The translations under genes were made by a program, and so were the position numbers. Positions 1 through 10,766 of a stretch of DNA of 64,000 nt are shown piece after piece (the first letter of the stretch is position 1; every line of letters begins with the position of its first letter). The stretch spans positions 2,604,001-2,668,000 of the forward strand of contig AP025283.1 in the NCBI GenBank assembly GCA_024347235.1, read 5' to 3'. The DNA comes from Aliamphritea spongicola. Lineage in GTDB: Bacteria > Pseudomonadota > Gammaproteobacteria > Pseudomonadales > Balneatricaceae. The notes under the pieces were generated by a model. It made no database searches and was not told the origin of the DNA. It saw only the letters and a list, made by a program, of their open reading frames with translations.

Positions 1-32
1 GCAGTTAATGTTAGAGTTGGAACGATGCTCAT
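1..32 (-). CDS. Start of third gene of the recombinase trio (GmtX-like?), cut by window edge
   Basis: An ATG at 32-30 on the minus strand overlaps the TGA stop (34-32) of the preceding recombinase gene. The first ten codons read M-S-I-V-P-T-L-T-L-T before the window ends. The one-base stop/start overlap suggests translational coupling to the upstream recombinase. By position this would be the third member of the trio (GmtX in gamma-mobile-trio elements, TnpC in Tn554). The identity is inferred from position only; too little sequence is present to recognise a family. Confidence 0.4.
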   Translation of the reverse strand, partial: MSIVPTLTLT

Positions 33-3000
33 CAAGGGTCCTCCTTACTATGCTTGCGATCTTTGCCGGGTACTACATTAATTCGGATCTGTTGTAAGTT
101 ACTAAATAGGCCTTCAGAATCTGGCGTCGTCAAACTCGGTTGCTTACATAAGGTTGTAATCCCTTGCTTTAGGTTGGTATTGAAACCCAATTTTACTTTA
201 CCTTCCGCCGCATCTTGTGCTTTTTCATCTCCAAAAACATCAGCTACCAAACTGGCTAGCGTAGCAGTTAACCAACTTTCTACCTCTGCTGAACGAGGTT
301 CGTTATAAGACAACAAAAGCTCCTCTGCTTCAGCACTAAAGATACTGTTCAAAAAATTCTTGACTAGACGGCGACAGTCTTCAGGTACCTCTTGCCCGGT
401 CCTGACATAACATAAGGCTTGTTCCAATACTGTTCGCGCCAGACCAAAATCATTGTTTGAAATAACTTCAGGGCTATAGTCAATTTGTTCACTGTCTCCA
501 ATCAACACCATTGGAGTTGCCAATTGCTGATCGTTTACCTCAAGTGCCAAAGCCTGAGAATTAGTAAAGTCTTGCCAACGTTGGTACCACTGTATCACTA
601 AAGGTGCTAATGACTCGTCTTGTTCCACCAAGCGATCCTTCGCAGTGTTGAAGCGTAAAACAAGCCTGTCATGCCTCTTTCGAACATTAACTATGTCACC
701 TTCGACTTTGCTCATTCGCAACTCACGACTGAGTAAATTAATTTGCTTGCTAAGCAACTTAAGATTTTCTTGAACCGTTTTTCTCTCACGTGCTTTGGTC
801 CGTAGAAGAAGCATCAACTTGTTAGCTTCCAATGCCTGTTGTTGTATAAAATCAGGACCTGTACGGTAAAAACGCCCCCTGCACAGCCACCAAGTTGTTC
901 TGTGAAATGCACAACCACTTTACCGCCAGTCTCAACTTCTCGAGTAGTAACGCCGCACATATCACAGTGAGAACCTTTGCCCCCATCACACAGACACCTC
1001 CTGGCACAGGAGCTAAAGCGGCAAAATCAGGTGGTAGATCCTCAATATGCTGGCGAACCCTTTCACTTACAGGCAGTAAGCTTATCTGACCTTCGTGATT
1101 AGCAAGCTGCTCAATGACTGATTCAAAGCCGTCAATAAGATCACCCTGGAGGAACGCTTCCATTAGTTTTTGCGCATGTACATTGGAGTAGTTTGAAAAT
1201 AACGCATGGTCATAACTACCGTTTGATGACCGGCTATATATTCAGACACCAAATGTGCTGGCACGCCTAATTCAATCAAACGACTGATACCTGCTACCCG
1301 TAAAGAATGAATGTCATATTTAGCTTTTCTACCTTCAGAGTACGTTCTTCGTGGATGATCTGTTTTGACAGTCAATTTGAAACGTTCGAGACGCTTGTCT
1401 TGACATAACTTTCGTTCGACATGCAGACATAAAGCGTTGTATAGCCTTTCGATCTGAAACTTAGTAACCGGTTGTGCTGCTCGGTGAGTCTGACCATTCG
1501 GCCAAGTAATAGTTAACTCGTGATGGCCTATTTGACGACAAAGAGGTACAAACCAAGGCGCTCGCAGACTTAAATCATCGTCTATAGGCATGTTTCTTCT
1601 ATCTTCAGGTACATGGATAAAAGTAAGAGGACCTGGATCAGGATCATTCTTTTCCATGTAGGTGTACTGATATCTTAGAACTTCATACACACGTGCTAAA
1701 TGATGACCACGTTTCTGTAAGTCCACGTCATCACTTAAAATTAGTAATTGCCCATCAGGCCAAGGCAGTGCATAGCCAGTGTTTTTACTTCCCCCATAAT
1801 GCGGTCTTATTGGTCGAGCTCCAAATCACCGGTTCTAATGCAGAGTTCAATTCATCAAATTGCAACTGCAGTGCTCCTGAGCCTGATCCATAAATTTCTT
1901 CATGACTCTGTCCATTCTGATAGCGAAAATTGGCTAAAGAATGAGTATTAGGAACCATACGTTGACTCGTTATATTGAAAACCTCATTATCAAGTAAACC
2001 TTGATCTAACCAACGGACTTGTTTTCCCCTTAGCGGCATCAACAATAGTAATGCTAACGCTACAGCAGAGGATGGGTTCCACTGCCAAACTCCATCACGC
2101 AAAAACCAATCTGATGATTGAACCTTTCGCCCATCAGATAAAGTCTCGGCAAAGTGTTTAGCCCAAGCAAATGTTGGAACTCTTACCTGTACTTGAGTTG
2201 GCTTTTTCTAACAAATACTGTCCATCGTCACCAATAATAGGGTAATCATATTTGTCTCTTCTAGGTAAAAAGACATCCCGTATTTCGGTTTTCAAACCCA
2301 GAAGTTCTTCAATTAAAACCTCCTGAACCTCTGTCAACATTCGGCTTCGAGGGTTTTTGACCAAATTTTGTCGTGAACTGTTTAAAAACTTTTTCTATAC
2401 CGATGAAAGGACTTACAAAGTTTTTCTTGCCTTCAACGATTTAGGATATTTTCTTAAGCCAAGTTCATCGGGCAATTGAACTGCATTGTAAACAATAGCG
2501 AAGATACGAGCGCAAAACTGCCAGGTATCAGCTGCAGCATTCGAATGTTCATTACCAATTCGTTGATTTCTTCTCTTCAGAAAATTGCTAAAACTATTTT
2601 GATCTTTTGGATCATGGACATTATGCAAATGTAGAGTAGTGATGTCCCAAGGTTCAATTTTTGCTCTTTACACCAAGTCAACAAGGGGTTATTTTTAGTC
2701 GCTGATGCCTTGTAAGATTTGTATGAGATTGCTGCCATAAGGAGAAAAAAATGCCCAATCTGAAGATAAATTTTTAGCTGCCCAAGCAGCGGAATATTTT
2801 GTATTTCTTCTGGTTTATGATTGGGTCGACCATCAAAACAATCATAGGGAAATGGAGGATCTTTTCGGTGAGAGTCAAGAAGAGTCTGTACTTTTAATAC
2901 TGAGATCAGTGATCCATCTTTAAATCTTTTAGGTACAGCAACAAACAACTCTTTAGGTGTGTCATCTATTTCACGCAAAGTGCTACAACTGTAAAGCTGG

Positions 3001-3890
3001 GACAACCATTTATGGGTACGAATGCTACCATCCAGAACCCTATCCCAACTTCGTTTCTCAGCAATCTGTGGTAATAAAGTTTTTGATGTAGATAAAAATG
3101 AAGCAGAATTATAGGGAAGTAACCAACTTCCTTGTAACGCGCCCAAATAGAGCCATTGACTACAAGCAAGCTGGAATCGAACCCATAAGCTCCAACTTTG
3201 CGGGCTATCAGTAACTGCAAGATATTCTGATATTTTTGGAGCCAATCGACGCAAAACAATACCAACAGAGGACGCGAGTAAAACATCCCGCGCTTGCAAG
3301 AAGACAGGTTTATCTATCGAACAATGACCGCGAAATCCTTCTGGAATAAATATATTTGCGCTTGCATTGTGCACCAATAATAAATCAGCTAACAATTTAG
3401 TCAGCGGTTCTCTACGAACTATAGAAAAATCTAACAACAACGTTGCCATTGACTCAGGCAACTTTCTTGCTCTAGAGATCCATACGTGAGCAATTCCAGT
3501 ATTTATCCACTCATCGTACCATGCTGCACAAATGGCTTTGTGCACCTCTCTCCCACACCCAAAGTGATCTACCATTTTATTATAGGTTTTAGTTATTAAA
3601 ACATTACCAAGCCTTGATCTAACATAATATTTATCTAACTTAGGCAATTTGTCCCAAAATAAAATTCCATCAGTAGGTTTTTTTATGAAACATAAAACAT
3701 CGTTTATCTTCTAGCCATTTCGGAAGATTTTTCCTCTGAAACCTGATCAACTGCCTGATAGTTCGGAACGAAGAAACAGATTTGTCAATCACGATGACCT
3801 TATCAGTTTTATTTACCTGCACAGTGTTACCACTCAAAAACCAGGATAATGCATAGTATTTTTGTGCAATGGCTGATCAATAGGTTTCAT
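32..3890 (-). CDS. gmtZ: Large second tyrosine recombinase of the trio (GmtZ-like / TnpB-like)
   Basis: Long site-specific tyrosine recombinase of the mobile element, about 1,280 residues once frameshifts are bridged. The start is ATG 3890-3888, which overlaps the TGA of the upstream recombinase (ATGA). The catalytic domain is visible: an arginine box I (MPLRGKQVRWLD, near 2040), then HSLR, GHQ and a tyrosine in MTMRYF near 1310-1200. After the catalytic tyrosine comes a C-terminal extension with a cysteine cluster (C-x8-C-x2-C, near 990-960) and a long charged helical, coiled-coil-like segment (about 830-640). At least nine one-base shifts interrupt it, several in A or T runs (near 3863, 3672, 2650, 975, 870), and homologous protein continues across each. 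The gmtZ name rests on gene order and domain type; Tn554 TnpB is the alternative relative. Confidence 0.65.
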
Positions 3891-5571
3891 GAGAAATTAC
3901 TCTCGAGCGTGTGGAGTACAACCTTGGGAAGCCTATCTGCGTTGTTCTTTAGCTGTTCAAGGCGAGCAATCCAAAGCTCATATTGCTCGTTTGACCAGTG
4001 ATCAGGAAATTGAGGAACACGGCTTCCTTTAGTAAATAAATGTGGAATCAAGTCTTCTCGACCAGAAGCTTTAAGGTAAGCTGAAGTGATTGATTCACGT
4101 ACTTTACCGTCACTCAGATGGAAATAAGCCTCTGTCGAACTAAGAGAAGCATGATGCATTAGAATCTGCACCTGTTCAGTCGAAAGGCATAGAATATTAG
4201 CGCAGTAATATCCAAAGAAATGGCGTAGGCTGTGCCAGCCAAGCCGATAGTTTATTCTAGACGATGTTTCAACCTGCGCCAAATTGCTTTAACAGCAGAC
4301 ATGCTCAAGGGCATTCCATAATTATCTCCAGGCTCAATGATTATAAATAACCAAGGATGCCGTAAGGTAAGTACTTCGCCGGTATAAGGATTATGTTTTA
4401 AATATTTATCTTCGTATTCCTTAAAAAGTTGATACCAATAGGCACCAATTCGGGGTCGCACCACCAAAGATAATGAATGTCATAATCCCGAGCATCTATG
4501 CCATCAACCATCATTTTCTGCTCACCAGCACTCAAAGTCATCGCCTTAAAACCACTATGCAACCCATAGTGATAACGATCTAGCTTGTTGCGTGGAGCTA
4601 GATGTCGTAAGGGATGTGTAATAGGAACATCCTTGTTAACGGCACCCCAATAACGTTTAAAATAATCTTCGCGAGTACCAGAAGTTAGTTGCCCTTCATT
4701 ATCTATCCAATCAGTCATTCCTGTTTGGGGATGGGACAGTCGGATTTTTGCCTGTCCCATAACATCGAGCCCTTCAACATCACTACGAAAAGGTGTAAGG
4801 GCTCAGAACGTCGCAAACTCCCACCAAGCATGATCAGCATTAACAACTTGTCGCGAACATTTACCGCTGCAGAATCAACTAATTCTACAATCCGGTTCGG
4901 AGGGAATGCTTTCGGATTTTTATATGGTGGCGACCCCGCTCCGCGGCATTCAACCTCTCATTTATATATTGCCCGTAGACCACTTTCGTATGATTTCGAG
5001 AATGATAGAGATGCAACTTCATATCCCATTTAGTGCGCTTCTTGAAGTCTTGGAAACGCTCCCATGCACTCATGAAGCGCCTTTCAACGGAATTTAATCG
5101 AATAGAACCATGATGAGTATGCTGCCAATTATCAAACTCAGTGATAGCCTCTACATAGTTACGCAGAGTACTCCCTTTGGCTCGTCGACTTAAAAGCAAA
5201 GGCTTCCAATGTAATCCTAGATACTTTAACCAGCCCCAACGTTTTGAGCGACGAGTACAGAACTCATCTGTACCATACTGCTTAGCATCGAGAAAATTAG
5301 CTACTAAATTAGCTGATTCGGCATCTGTTAGAGCTCGTGTACCATAGCGAGCGCAAGTAAATGCATACAGGTGGCATAATCCTCGAACATACAATTCAAG
5401 TTTGCTGTGACTAAAGCCACGCACCATCAAATCATAAATGTATTGATTAATTACGTATCCAGGCTGACCACCCGCTAAATAAACTAGTGGAAACAGTCGT
5501 CCCCGAAACTCATTATCATAGATCCATACTATCTCATACCAAGGATTGCCTTTAATGATATATCCACTCAT
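3887..5571 (-). CDS. gmtY: First tyrosine recombinase of the trio (GmtY-like / TnpA-like integrase)
   Basis: Site-specific recombinase, about 560 residues after bridging frameshifts. The start ATG at 5571 lies about 120 bp inside the element end. The N-terminal half is a core-binding region. The catalytic residues follow in order: box I arginine (GGSLRRSEPLHL, near 4830), then HSLRHF (near 4220), MHHASLS and the nucleophile tyrosine in TEAYFHLS (near 4130). It is predicted to integrate or excise the island at the umuD junction next to it. One-base shifts lie near 4910, 4775, 4445 and 4255. The stop overlaps the next recombinase start by ATGA, so the trio is one transcription unit. Family name inferred from the module layout. 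Confidence 0.7.
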
Positions 5572-5588
5572 AAGATAAGCCCTGTAGA

Positions 5589-5599
5589 TCTTACGAAGT
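5589..5599. repeat. Inverted copy (left arm) of the umuD junction 11-mer
   Basis: TCTTACGAAGT is the exact reverse complement of 5692-5702. It lies between the integrase start and the island end, so it is a candidate subterminal recombinase binding site. Confidence 0.7.
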
Positions 5600-5702
5600 T
5601 GTAAAATTGGTTGTTAACGAAACTGTCAATATAGAACGATTTCTTCAAAGGTCTATTTATAGCCATTCGTAAACTAGATAGGTCCCCTTATACTTCGTAA
5701 GA
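5589..5702. other. Right end of mobile island and insertion junction in umuD (att site)
   Basis: The umuD reading frame resumes at Y-F-V-R-A-Q-G-E-S-M from 5691. Just upstream in that frame the codons are P-L preceded by TAG (5679-5681), so chromosomal sequence begins at about 5688-5691. The stretch ACTTCGTAAGA (5692-5702), which encodes part of Y-F-V-R, has an exact inverted copy TCTTACGAAGT at 5589-5599 inside the island. A further TTCGTAA lies at 5666-5672. These repeats at the boundary, next to the integrase gene, look like recombinase binding sites. The exact crossover point cannot be fixed without the other end. Confidence 0.7.
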
Positions 5703-5960
5703 GCCCAGGGCGAATCGATGCAGGAAGGCGGAATTTTCGACGGCGATATACTGGTCGTAGACAGATCCCTGAAAGCCCGCCACAAAGACATCGTAATCGC
5801 CTGCCTGGATAATGAATTTACCGTTAAACAGCTGCACACCCGGCCACGGTTACGCCTTATGCCAATGAACAGGCAATTTAAAGCAATTGAACCGGCACAG
5901 GACTCAACGCTGGAAATATTCGGCGTTGTCAGCACGGTCATTCACCAGCTGCGCAGGTAA
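5691..5960 (+). pseudogene. umuD: 3' remnant of umuD (DNA polymerase V accessory, S24 autoprotease)
   Basis: The C-terminal part of UmuD is recognisable: GESM with the catalytic serine, then GGIFDGDILVVDRSL, a region with the catalytic lysine (EFTVKQL), and the ending EIFGVV. It corresponds roughly to residues 53-139 of the E. coli protein. The N-terminal arm and the self-cleavage site are missing because the mobile island is inserted upstream. The SOS promoter and LexA operator would lie beyond the far end of the island. The stop at 5960 is followed by umuC five bases later. The remnant could still be translated from ATG 5718, but it would lack the active-site serine (codon 5715-5717). Confidence 0.85.
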
Positions 5961-5965
5961 CAGGT

Positions 5966-7238
5966 ATGACGGATACCTGCTTTGCCCTGGTGGACTGCAA
6001 TAACTTTTATGCCAGCTGTGAGCGGCTGTTCCGGCCAGACCTGCGCAACAAACCGATTGTCGTGCTCTCAAACAATGACGGCTGCATCGTTGCCCGAAGT
6101 GCCGAAGCAAAAGCACTAGGCATATCAATGGCTGTTCCGTTGTTTCAGGCACAGGAAATCATTGACCGGGAGCAGATCGCTGTTTTCTCTTCAAACTATG
6201 CCCTCTACGGTGATATATCCGCACGGGTCATGAGCCTGCTGGAACAGCTTGCTCCCGCCACCGAAGTGTACTCCATCGACGAAGCATTTCTGGATCTGAG
6301 TGGCATCGGTGCATGCCAGCCGCTCAGCCAGCTTGCAACCAACATAAAACAACAGGTAACCGACTGGACCGGCATTCCGGTATGCATCGGCATTGCCCCC
6401 ACAAAGACACTGGCCAAACTGGCCAACCATGCAGCAAAGCGTATCCAAAACCGGTGGCGTTGTTGATCTGAGTAGTCCGGCCCGGCAGCAACGGCTGTTG
6501 CAACTGCTGCCCGCCAGTGAAGTATGGGGCGTTGGCCGGCGTATTTACCGGCGCTTGCAGGCATATAATATCCATACAGCCAGGCAACTGGCCTGCTGCA
6601 ATACCAGCTGGATACGCAAGGAATTTTCCGTCACCCTCGAACGCACCGTCCGGGAACTGCAGGGGCAAAGCTGTTTTAATCTTGAAGAACTACCACCGCC
6701 GCGACAACAGATCCTCTGCAGCCGCAGTTTTGCAAAACGGATAACCGATTACCCCTCCATGCACGCTGCTATCTGTCAGTACACTGCCCGGGCAGCAGAA
6801 AAACTGCGCGAACAGGGTGCAACTGCACGGGTCATCAGCATTTTCATCCGTACCAGCCCTCACAGCCATACCGGCCAGTACTACAGCCCTTCAGGCAGTC
6901 ACCGCCTGACAACGCCCAGCGATGATACCCGCACGCTGATAACAACCGCCATTAAACTGCTCGACAGTATCTGGCAGGACGGTCACCGTTTTATCAAAGC
7001 AGGCATCATTTTGACGGACCTGTATACACCCGGACACTTCCAGCCCACCCTGTTTGACCCGCCACAGCGGCATAACAGCAAAGCACTGATGGACACCCTG
7101 GACCGGATCAATCACTCAGGGCTTGGTAAAGTCTGGTTTGCCGGAGAACAGCTGACCCGGGGCTGGCAAATGCAACGCAACAAACTCTCTCCGGCCTATA
7201 CAACCCGCTGGAATGAGCTGCCGGTTGCAAAGCTATAA
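5966..7238 (+). CDS. umuC: DNA polymerase V catalytic subunit UmuC
   Basis: Y-family error-prone polymerase that, with processed UmuD, carries out SOS mutagenesis. Visible motifs are LVDCNNFYASCERLF at the N-terminus, the palm-domain SIDEAFLDLSG with catalytic D-E (near 6275), and the HhH and little-finger regions downstream. Length is about 420 residues, as usual. One A appears to be missing from an A run at 6447-6450; the protein continues directly as KTGGVVDLSS. The gene is intact apart from that, but it is cut off from its normal promoter by the island inserted in umuD, so expression is uncertain. Confidence 0.92.
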
Positions 7239-7270
7239 AAACCTAAGAAACAATATGTAAGCTATTGATA

Positions 7271-7920
7271 TCAGAAAATAATAGGATCATCAGCTTCATC
7301 CCAGGGAGCAAACTTTGGCATCACCTTCCGAAACAGATCAGAGTCACAGAAGCCGCTGACCCAGGCCTGTAAGTGTGGATATTCGCTACTGTAAAACCAG
7401 TCCCGGTCAACATGGGCAAACTGCCGTACGAAAGGCACAATGGCCATATCCGCCAGAGTCATCCGGGGCAGAACCAGATACCCGTCATACTTCGCCAACC
7501 GGGTCTCAAGCTTCGCCAGGCTCACCATACACTGGTCACGGTAATACACCTGTGTATGCTCCGGATGGCGTTCAAAATACTTGTAACGATCAAGATGCTG
7601 TTTGAAGACAAAATCATTTTCCTGAATCAGCCCCTGCATATCCCACTGTAAATCAGCGTCACTGTTCAGCAGCCAGTCCTGAGGGTCATTCTGGCGCAAC
7701 GCCCAGCGCATAATATCGAAACTCTCATCGATCACTCTGCCGTCCGGTAACACCAGAACCGGCACCGTCCCTTTGGAGAAACGTCAAGCATTGCCCGGGG
7801 CTTATTCCGCAGCACCACTTCACGTAGCTGAACCTGCTGCTGACTATAAGCAAGCGCTAAACGGGCGCGCATTGCATAAGGGCAACGCCGGAAAGAATAC
7901 AGAACAGGCAAATCAGCCAT
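7271..7920 (-). CDS. Glutathione S-transferase-like protein
   Basis: Thioredoxin-fold N-terminus with a glutaredoxin-type Cys-Pro-Tyr-Ala motif (SFRRCPYAMRARLAL), then an all-helical GST C-terminal domain (LVLPRMTLADMAIVPFVRQ). About 216 residues; the start is taken as ATG 7920, with an alternative ATG six bases upstream. One base is missing near 7775, where SPKG should run into TVPVLVLPDG. The substrate is unknown; the motif suggests a glutathione-dependent thiol transferase of the GstA/Grx2 kind. It is convergent with umuC, with a gap of about 30 bp and no clear terminator. Confidence 0.8.
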
Positions 7921-8035
7921 ACACATAAAATCCAGATCATCAAAAACGCCCAGTATACCCGGTAATCCTGCGGTGCTTAACCGAGCAGCTATGTTATGAT
8001 CCCGCCGATAAGCAATAACTGTATAAGAGCACCCT

Positions 8036-9118
8036 GTGGAATTACTTAATATTCAGTGTCTGGGAAAATCACTGCGCCTGGAAGGTTCAATGGCCGGCTG
8101 GCAGATCCTCTACTGGGATAACACCCCGGTCTCCCGTATTGATGCCAGCGCAAACTACAACGGCGCATCAGAGCACAGCTTTGAACTTAAAGCCGGCGAG
8201 CAGATAATCACCTGCCGGCTGGCGATTGACCTGAACTGGCAACCTTTTACCCTGCAGCATCAGCTCTTCATTGATGATCACGCAGTCAGTGACGGCAGCC
8301 GTAACAGCAAAGACATTGAACGTCAGCAACCGGTTGAAGCCCGCAGCCGGCAAAAAACCGTTTAACATTATCGGCCTGGCAGCACTCGGCCTGAAACTCC
8401 TGAAAAGCGCCAAGCTGATTAAAGTCGTACTGGCCGGCGCCAGCCTGGCCGCCTACTCCTGGTTCTTCTCACTGCAATTCGCACTGGCGCTGATCGCCTG
8501 CCTGGTAGTACATGAATACGGCCACATCCGGGCGATGAAACACTTTGGCATGCAAACCAAAGGGATCTACCTGATTCCGTTCCTTGGCGGCCTGGCCCTC
8601 AGTGATGAGAAAATAAACACCCGCTGGCAGGACGTCGTCATCTCCCTGATGGGGCCGGTATTCGGTCTGGGTATGTCAGTACTGTGTCTGTTAGCTTACT
8701 GGATCACCGGCGAAGCGTTTTTGCCGGGCTCAGTGCTTTCAATGCCCTGCTTAACCTGTTCAATTTGCTGCCAATCCTGCCACTGGATGGCGGGCACGTA
8801 CTGAAAAGCATCGCTTTTTCAATGAACTCGCTGGTCGGCCTGCTGCTCTGTGCAGGCGCTGCAGGTGCCGGTATTTTTATCAGCTACTCTCTGGGGCTTG
8901 CCCTGCTGGGCTTTCTGCTGATTGTCGGCTGTGTTGAGATCGGTTTTGAATGGCGCAGCCGCTATATGACCCATTTACTGCCACTGGACCGCTATGGCCA
9001 GATCTTCTCAACAGTATGGTATCTGGCAACCGTCAGCGGCCTGGTCGCTATCATCTGGTATTTTGCCGGCACCGGCGATGCCTTACTGGGTTTGCCGTTA
9101 CAGGTATTACGCAGCTAG
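8036..9118 (+). CDS. Membrane-embedded site-2 protease family metalloprotease (M50)
   Basis: The N-terminal 110 residues form a soluble beta-rich domain, followed by several hydrophobic segments. The zinc-binding HEYGH (near 8511) and the second motif LPLDGGHV (near 8778) identify a peptidase M50 intramembrane protease. A GTG start at 8036 is used. Two single-base gaps, near 8350 and 8725, split the frame; TGEAFLAGLSAFNALLNLFNL is continuous across the second. The target is unknown. Family members cleave transmembrane regulatory proteins, but nothing here identifies a partner. Confidence 0.82.
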
Positions 9119-9130
9119 AATGCACATATC

Positions 9131-9154
9131 GCGGGCGAGCGGCGCCCGCTTTAT
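9131..9154 (+). terminator. Hairpin after the M50 protease gene
   Basis: GCGGGCG (9131-9137) pairs with CGCCCGC (9143-9149) around a 5-nt loop and is followed by TTTAT. It lies between the protease stop and the next small gene, so it is a terminator or attenuator. Confidence 0.55.
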
Positions 9155-9165
9155 GAGAGCAGAAT

Positions 9166-9347
9166 ATGAGTGATAACGTCGTCGATATCAGTAGCAAACG
9201 GGATGAAGCCCGCCATAAACGCAAAGAACAGCGTATGGATCAGATGAAAGACCGCTTCGAAAAGCCATGCCCACAGAAGAAACCGATCCGAAGAAAAAGC
9301 TGCTGAATATCTTTAAGAAGAAAAACCTAAGAAGCGCTGAATCCCTG
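9166..9347 (+). CDS. Small highly charged protein of unknown function
   Basis: Starts ATG 9166 (M-S-D-N-V-V-D-I-S-S-K-R-D-E-A-R). The frame breaks near 9265 and again in the A run near 9325. If both are missing bases, the product is about 60 residues and ends in a lysine-rich tail (NIFKKKKPKKR). I recognise no family. The composition suggests a soluble, helical, nucleic-acid- or partner-binding protein, which is only a guess. It directly follows the site-2 protease gene on the same strand. Confidence 0.5.
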
Positions 9348-9367
9348 CAACTGCGGCTACAGCGCTT

Positions 9368-9874
9368 TCATACGTACTTAAGCCCACTGCAAGGTTTACA
9401 GCAGATACAAACCTGCTCAGTAAATTCCGCGTCCAACCCTGCCGCGAGCGCCATCCCCAATTCTTCACACTGCTCTTCGAAACTGTCCTGCCACTCTCCC
9501 CGGCACAGCAGCGGCTCCTGAACCCAGCTCCATCGCAATCCTGTGCAGATTGTTTCTGCCGCCCGACGGGTACCGGTGCCGTCATGACCGGCACGGATAT
9601 ACATCGCACAGGGTAATGCCTGGGTCTTTTCCAGACAGGGGTAATAAATACGGTCAAAAATCCTTCAGCGCACCGCTCATATACCCCAGATTTTCTGTGG
9701 TGCCGAGAATAATGGCATCACAATCCAGAACATCTTCTGGCACCGCTTCCAGCGGCGGCACTAACGGCAACTGACACCGTCAATATCCGGATGGTTAGCA
9801 CCCCGCAACACAGCGTCGACCATACGCCGGGTATTTTCCGACGGCGCGTGCGCAACAATAAGCAGTTTCTTCAT
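9368..9874 (-). CDS. Flavodoxin-like NAD(P)H-dependent FMN reductase family protein
   Basis: The N-terminus [21 protein letters not shown] has the flavodoxin phosphate-binding loop. After bridging shifts near 9776 and 9655 the flavin-binding stretch [22 protein letters not shown] is seen, then [19 protein letters not shown]. About 168 residues. It probably binds FMN and reduces small molecules or acts in electron transfer; the substrate is unknown. It is transcribed in the same direction as the azoreductase gene at 10766-10164, but that gene has its own terminator in between. Confidence 0.75.
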
Positions 9875-10125
9875 GACATATTCCTGAATCCGATACTTCT
9901 GCAGCTTAACATAGCCCCGAAACGCCGTCCTGTCAGACTCACCATACAAACAGATCATGCAAATCAGTCACTTAAGCTTCAGCAAACTCCCCACCCTCTG
10001 CCTCCTGATTACCGGAAAGAATGCTTCTGCTGCAGTTCACTGCTGATTTTAAAAAGCAAATTACTTCAAAAGATAACGGTATAAATTTAAATATGAACAC
10101 CTGACCACCAGCATTCAGGCATAAA

Positions 10126-10147
10126 AAAGCAGCCATATGGCTGCTTT
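10126..10147 (-). terminator. Rho-independent terminator of azoR
   Basis: AAAGCAGCC / GGCTGCTTT stem around ATAT. On the minus strand it is followed by a run of Ts, about 17 bp after the azoR stop. Confidence 0.85.
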
Positions 10148-10163
10148 CTAAGAGACAGATAAA

Positions 10164-10766
10164 TTAAGCAATCTCGATGCTGTCTATCAGTGCCAGCGCC
10201 GTATTTACACCCTCATCACCACCTTTGATATCTTCAGCAGCAATGAAAGTCACATCCCTCAGGCCAATAAAACCAAGCACCGTCTGTAAATACGTAGATT
10301 CATGGTTCAGCTCCGCATAAGGGCTGCGGGAAGAGTAATTCCCTCCCCGACTGCTCAGCACATACACTTTCTTATTCGTCAGCAACCCGGCCGGACCGGT
10401 TTCCGGGCTGTACTGAAAGGTACGCCCTACCCGGGCAACCTGGTCAAAATACGCTTTAAGGCCGCCAGCAATTGTAAAATTGTGCATAGGCGAACCGATG
10501 ACAATCACATCAGCCGCTTCCAGCTCAGCAATTAACTGATCAGACAACCGCGTTTTCTGCAGCTGTTCAGGGGTTAACTCGTCAGCAGGGGTATAAAACG
10601 CACCGATCGTCTCAGCATCAAGATGAGCCGGCGGCTCAAGCCCCACATCCCGATAGGTGATTTCAGATGCTTTACCTGAAAAACGGGCCACCAGCGCAGC
10701 TGTCAGACGACGGCTGACTGAACCTTCTGCAGACGGGCTGGAATTAATTACCAATAAACGGGCCAT
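10164..10766 (-). CDS. azoR: FMN-dependent NADH-azoreductase AzoR
   Basis: Full-length 200-residue flavodoxin-fold quinone/azo reductase. The FMN phosphate loop is at the N-terminus (INSSPSAEGSVSRRLTAAL), with the conserved GSPMHNFTIAGGLKAYFDQ in the middle and SSRGGNY near residue 140. It reduces quinones and azo compounds with NADH by a two-electron mechanism and probably protects against quinone or thiol stress. It is uninterrupted. About 105 bp of A+T-rich sequence upstream probably holds the promoter. Confidence 0.92.
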   Translation of the reverse strand: MARLLVINSSPSAEGSVSRRLTAALVARFSGKASEITYRDVGLEPPAHLDAETIGAFYTPADELTPEQLQKTRLSDQLIAELEAADVIVIGSPMHNFTIAGGLKAYFDQVARVGRTFQYSPETGPAGLLTNKKVYVLSSRGGNYSSRSPYAELNHESTYLQTVLGFIGLRDVTFIAAEDIKGGDEGVNTALALIDSIEIA

